From Microcaldota archaeon (GTDB lineage: Archaea > Micrarchaeota > Micrarchaeia > Micrarchaeales > Micrarchaeaceae): 10,016 nucleotides of DNA. A program made the position numbers and the translations under genes. Below are positions 7,779 to 10,016 of the stretch, one piece after another. Positions within the stretch are counted from its first letter, which is position 1, and every line of letters starts with the position of its first letter. The DNA lies in NCBI GenBank assembly GCA_021850375.1, contig JAJZLZ010000014.1:3163-13178 (forward strand). The letters run 5' to 3'. The notes beneath the pieces were generated by a model. It ran no database searches. It had not been told where the DNA came from and was given only the letters and a program-made list of their open reading frames with translations.

Positions 7779-8996
7779 CTATTTTGAGGAATTTATCAAT
7801 TCCTCTATTCTAATAAGCTCGTTGTGCTTTGCGGTCCTCTCTCCGCCTATTGTGCCGGTCTTTATATATTTAATCCCAAGCCCTACTGCAAGATGCGCAA
7901 TGCTCGCATCCTCGGTCTCACCGCTTCTATGGGATATAACGCATTCGTAGTTGTGTTTAAATGCCATATTAACCGTTTCTATCATGTCAGTTAGAGTACC
8001 TATCTGGTTTGGTTTTATCAATATAGCATTTGCCGCGCCCCTGTTTATGCCATTTTCTAGCCGTTTTTTGTTGGTCACAAACAGATCGTCACCTACAATG
8101 AGCGTCTTATTTCCAATTTTCTTTGTCAGTTTTGCAAATCCCTCGAAATCACCCTCGTCGAGCGGATCTTCCAATATCATTATGTTAAACTTATCCGCCA
8201 GCTGCGCAACAAAATCTATCTGCTCATCGCTAGATAAAGAACGGTCTTTGTAGTTGTATGAGTTGCCGTCAAAGAATTCTGACGCTGCAAGATCCACCGC
8301 CGGCCTAATTGATATGCCTATCTCATTTGAGCAATAAGATATCGCATTAGATAGTATCTCAAGCGCCTGCATATCATTTAATGGCGCAACCCATGCCTTT
8401 TCGTCCCCAAGGCCTAAAGGCAGGTTTGGAAACTTTTCCTTTAAAAGCTCACTCACCTTTTTATGGACCGCAATATTGCCAAAAGCAGAATCTATGTACC
8501 TATTAGCTGATGACAGTGCAAGAAACTCCTGCATTGTAGTACCGTTTATTGCGTGCTTTCCGCCCCCTATTACATTTCCCAGTGGAGATGGCATAATAAA
8601 TTTTCTGTTATCTCCGCCAAGATTTCTATACAACTCAAGATTATTGGACTTTGCAGATGCCTTTGCAAATGCAAGAGATGATGCTATTGCTATATTCCCT
8701 CCAAGATTTGCAAAATCTTCGCTTTTGTCGATTTCGTGAAGTGAACTGTCAAATCCCTTTTGGTCTAGCAGGCTAATACCAATTAGCTTTCTTGCGCTTT
8801 CCTTGTTGAATTTTAATATGCCGCTCTCTATTCCGTCCGAAGGATAATCCTTCACTTCGAATGTGCCCTTGCTTGCACCGCTTGGCGCCGCCGCCCTTGC
8901 AAAAGAGCCATTATTTCCTTTTATGTCTACTTCTACGGTCGGATTCCCCCTTGAATCTATTATTTTTCTTGCTATTATATTCGATATTTCAGGCAA
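7779..8996 (-). CDS. eno: Enolase (phosphopyruvate hydratase)
   Basis: Converts 2-phosphoglycerate to phosphoenolpyruvate in the cytosol, needing Mg2+. The 405 residues show the whole signature: DSRGNPTVEV (14-23), the SGASKGTFE loop (39-47), VIGGGKHA (142-149) and QEFLAL (156-161). The putative catalytic acid is in GDEKAW (E199). Metal ligands are D235, E276 (LEDPLDEG) and D303. K328 (IKPNQIGT), SHRSGETED (355-363) and KTGTIGGERTAKHN (379-392) complete the site. The start is TTG 8996, backed by AGGTGA four bases upstream and by alignment of MPEISNIIARKIIDSRGNP to family N-termini. It directly follows the mutase that makes its substrate, 25 bases away. The C-terminus ends just after RIEEL, short of the usual tail of about 10-20 residues, and terminates at TAG with an open frame beyond. 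Confidence 0.97.
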   Translation of the reverse strand: MPEISNIIARKIIDSRGNPTVEVDIKGNNGSFARAAAPSGASKGTFEVKDYPSDGIESGILKFNKESARKLIGISLLDQKGFDSSLHEIDKSEDFANLGGNIAIASSLAFAKASAKSNNLELYRNLGGDNRKFIMPSPLGNVIGGGKHAINGTTMQEFLALSSANRYIDSAFGNIAVHKKVSELLKEKFPNLPLGLGDEKAWVAPLNDMQALEILSNAISYCSNEIGISIRPAVDLAASEFFDGNSYNYKDRSLSSDEQIDFVAQLADKFNIMILEDPLDEGDFEGFAKLTKKIGNKTLIVGDDLFVTNKKRLENGINRGAANAILIKPNQIGTLTDMIETVNMAFKHNYECVISHRSGETEDASIAHLAVGLGIKYIKTGTIGGERTAKHNELIRIEELINSSK

Positions 8997-9000
8997 AAAC

Positions 9001-9006
9001 TCACCT
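9001..9006 (-). promoter_or_regulatory. Shine-Dalgarno site deciding the enolase TTG start
   Basis: The minus strand reads AGGTGA, an exact match to the archaeal Shine-Dalgarno core, four bases before TTG 8996. It lies in the 25-base gap between the mutase stop and the enolase start. Confidence 0.7.
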
Positions 9007-9021
9007 ATTTTTTAATCAAAA

Positions 9022-9576
9022 TCAAAATTCGTATTTATAAACCATCCCCTGGACATGCTCAAATGAGCACATCTCTTCAGTGCTCATTTTTTCAAAATAC
9101 CTGCGTATTGGCCTTAGAGAATTGCCGTGTGCAGATATGAATACAACATCTTTCTTGTCTAGCTTTAAAATAGTATCGTTTATAAATTCCAAGACGCGCT
9201 TTTCGACATCCTTTATGCTCTCGCCGTTAGGCGGCGCGACATCGTATGACCTGTGCCATAGGGGGTATTCCTTTGGAAATCTCTTTGCTATATCTTCCTT
9301 GTTTTTACCTGTGAGATCCCCATAATCGCGTTCCTTTATGCGCTTATCTATTATTACTGTCGGCCTTTTTTCTCCAAGTACTATGCTAAGTGTCTTCTGT
9401 GAACGCTTCAGATCGGATGCAAAAGCCTTTGTCGGATTTATGTCCTTTAATTTGTCTCTTATCCCCTCGCACTCCCTTATGCCGCTCTCAGTAAGATCCG
9501 CATCAGACCATCCTGTAAATATGCCCATTTTATTATACGTCGTCTGCCCGTGCCTGAATAGATATATTGTAGTCAT
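9022..9576 (-). CDS. gpmA: 2,3-bisphosphoglycerate-dependent phosphoglycerate mutase, short form
   Basis: Histidine-phosphatase-fold enzyme that interconverts 3- and 2-phosphoglycerate. The phospho-accepting His is H9 in FRHGQTTYN, with FTGWSDADLTESG (20-32), SDLKRSQKT (54-62, R58), the catalytic acid E83 in KERDYGDLTGKNK, PLWHRSYDVAPPNGES (105-120) and the second catalytic His H150 in AHGNSLRPIRRY. These motifs are specific to the dPGM branch rather than general phosphatases. At 184 residues it is clearly shorter than the roughly 230-250 of bacterial GpmA. The loop between PP and GES is missing and the C-terminal tail ends soon after VQGMVYKYEF. ATG 9576 is the first gene after a TATA box, with AGTGAT just upstream. 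Many archaea use the unrelated cofactor-independent ApgM instead. A phosphatase role cannot be excluded, but adjacency to enolase argues for glycolysis. Confidence 0.9.
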   Translation of the reverse strand: MTTIYLFRHGQTTYNKMGIFTGWSDADLTESGIRECEGIRDKLKDINPTKAFASDLKRSQKTLSIVLGEKRPTVIIDKRIKERDYGDLTGKNKEDIAKRFPKEYPLWHRSYDVAPPNGESIKDVEKRVLEFINDTILKLDKKDVVFISAHGNSLRPIRRYFEKMSTEEMCSFEHVQGMVYKYEF

Positions 9577-9579
9577 TAA

Positions 9580-9585
9580 ATCACT
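9580..9585 (-). promoter_or_regulatory. Probable ribosome binding site for the mutase
   Basis: The minus strand reads AGTGAT, five of six bases of GGTGAT, three bases before ATG 9576. The spacing is short, so it is a moderate match. Confidence 0.4.
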
Positions 9586-9620
9586 AAGAATTGTAGGTAA
9601 AAAAATTTATGTGTTTCTGA

Positions 9621-9629
9621 TTTATAAGC
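9621..9629 (-). promoter_or_regulatory. Archaeal TATA box for the mutase-enolase operon
   Basis: The minus strand reads GCTTATAAA, close to the archaeal TATA consensus, in the 160-base gap between the right-edge gene and the mutase. With initiation about 25 bases downstream of its centre, the transcript would start near 9600 and have a leader of about 24 bases containing the AGTGAT site. A T7 run (9599-9605 on the minus strand) sits around the predicted start. An alternative, weaker AT-rich box is ATAAATTT just downstream. No other strong promoter was seen within the five-gene operon. Confidence 0.5.
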
Positions 9630-9736
9630 ATACTAAAGGGAAATTTGATTATCATTTGCATTTATTAACGCAACTATAGCCAGAAATATTTAACCATGCA
9701 ATAATGCTATGAATAAATCTAATTCTACGTTATTTG

Positions 9737-10016
9737 TTAAGAGTTTAGTTGCAAACTTTCCTGTAGCTGAGTTCCTTGTTGAGGCATTTGGTCTTGCTGA
9801 TCAGGTGTTTTATTTTGCGGCGTAGTAGGCGGCTTTTTGCGCGTTATCAAAAATAGTGCAATAATTATAACTATTATAACAACTGCAACTATGCTCAATG
9901 TTTGATATTGGCCAATGTTTGATAATTTATTTTGAGGTATTGTTGTTGTGATTAATACTGTTGTAGTCGGTAAAATTGTAGTAACAGTAGATATTGGCGC
10001 AGCCTTTAAAGCATTC
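9737..10016 (-). CDS. C-terminal part of a membrane-anchored Thr-rich protein, truncated by the window edge
   Basis: An open minus-strand frame enters from the right edge (first full codon 10013-10015) and ends at TAA 9737-9739, giving 92 residues with no start in the window. The visible part begins with a Thr-rich stalk (TVTTILPTTTVLITTT, residues 10-25). One TM helix follows at about 40-57 (SIVAVVIIVIIIALFLI), then RKK and a hydrophilic Pro/Gln/Thr-rich tail to the end. This is the layout of a surface protein with an extracellular domain on an O-glycosylatable stalk, a single anchor and a short cytoplasmic tail. It has the same topology as the sequon-rich protein at 5816-6652 but no evident sequence similarity to it. 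The family cannot be named from this fragment. It is separated by 160 bases and a promoter from the mutase, so it is probably a different transcript. Confidence 0.75.
   Translation of the reverse strand, partial: NALKAAPISTVTTILPTTTVLITTTIPQNKLSNIGQYQTLSIVAVVIIVIIIALFLITRKKPPTTPQNKTPDQQDQMPQQGTQLQESLQLNS
9896..9924. repeat. Perfect 12-base direct repeat, period 17
   Basis: CAATGTTTGATA occurs at 9896-9907 and again at 9913-9924. Because the 17-base period is not a multiple of three, the two copies are read in different frames of the Thr-rich protein, between its stalk and TM helix. Confidence 0.8.

Noticed and set aside
7756..8739. Plus-strand ORFs of 64-100 residues opposite enolase
   Set aside because: Mirror frames of enolase with no independent support.
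9338..9679. Plus-strand ORF of 113 residues opposite the mutase and its promoter
   Set aside because: Antisense to a clear dPGM; no domain, no ribosome binding site, and it runs into AT-rich intergenic sequence.
9695..9711. Hairpin CATGCA-ATAA-TGC-T-ATG as a terminator for the right-edge gene
   Set aside because: Only a 3+3 base stem with a bulge and no adjacent T run on the minus strand.
9577..9736. Small RNA or tRNA in the intergenic gap
   Set aside because: AT-rich, with no cloverleaf, conserved box or stable stem seen; the TATA box accounts for its role.

Overview
The window reads as archaeal chromosome. The evidence is an archaeal-type threonyl-tRNA synthetase with its own N-terminal editing domain, heavy use of ATA for isoleucine, ribosome binding sites of the GGTGA(T) type, TTG starts, TATA-box promoter sequence, and dolichol-type glycosyltransferases. 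The very tight packing, with 4-5 base stop/start overlaps at four gene junctions, and the set of small membrane-anchored Thr- or sequon-rich proteins would fit a small-genome DPANN/Micrarchaeota-like lineage. That placement is inference only.

Left arm, plus strand (1-5108): the 3' part of thrS, a NodU/CmcH-type O-carbamoyltransferase and a multi-spanning GT-C (PMT-like) glycosyltransferase are chained by a TGATG and an ATGA overlap. They are almost certainly one transcript whose promoter lies left of the window. The last two genes look like surface-glycan assembly and decoration.

Right arm, minus strand (5142-9576, read right to left): a 2,3-bisphosphoglycerate-dependent phosphoglycerate mutase (gpmA-like), enolase, a radical SAM protein, a signal-peptide/one-TM surface protein rich in N-glycosylation sequons, and a dolichol-phosphate-sugar-synthase-like GT2. 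A TATA box at 9621-9629 is the likely promoter. The first two genes catalyse consecutive steps of lower glycolysis. The last three, joined by 4-base overlaps, look like a cell-surface or glycosylation module. The two arms converge over a 33-base gap at 5109-5141. At the right edge (9737-10016, minus) is the 3' end of another membrane-anchored protein: a Thr-rich stalk, one TM helix and a Pro/Gln-rich tail.

The most unusual point is the enolase 3' end. It stops at TAG, the only TAG among nine stops here. The frame then continues for 24 sense codons that begin with a periodic (x-Ala-Lys) tail and end at a TGA overlapping the next gene's ATG in the TGATG arrangement also seen at the thrS/carbamoyltransferase junction. 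No rRNA, tRNA, CRISPR array, transposase or insertion sequence was recognised.
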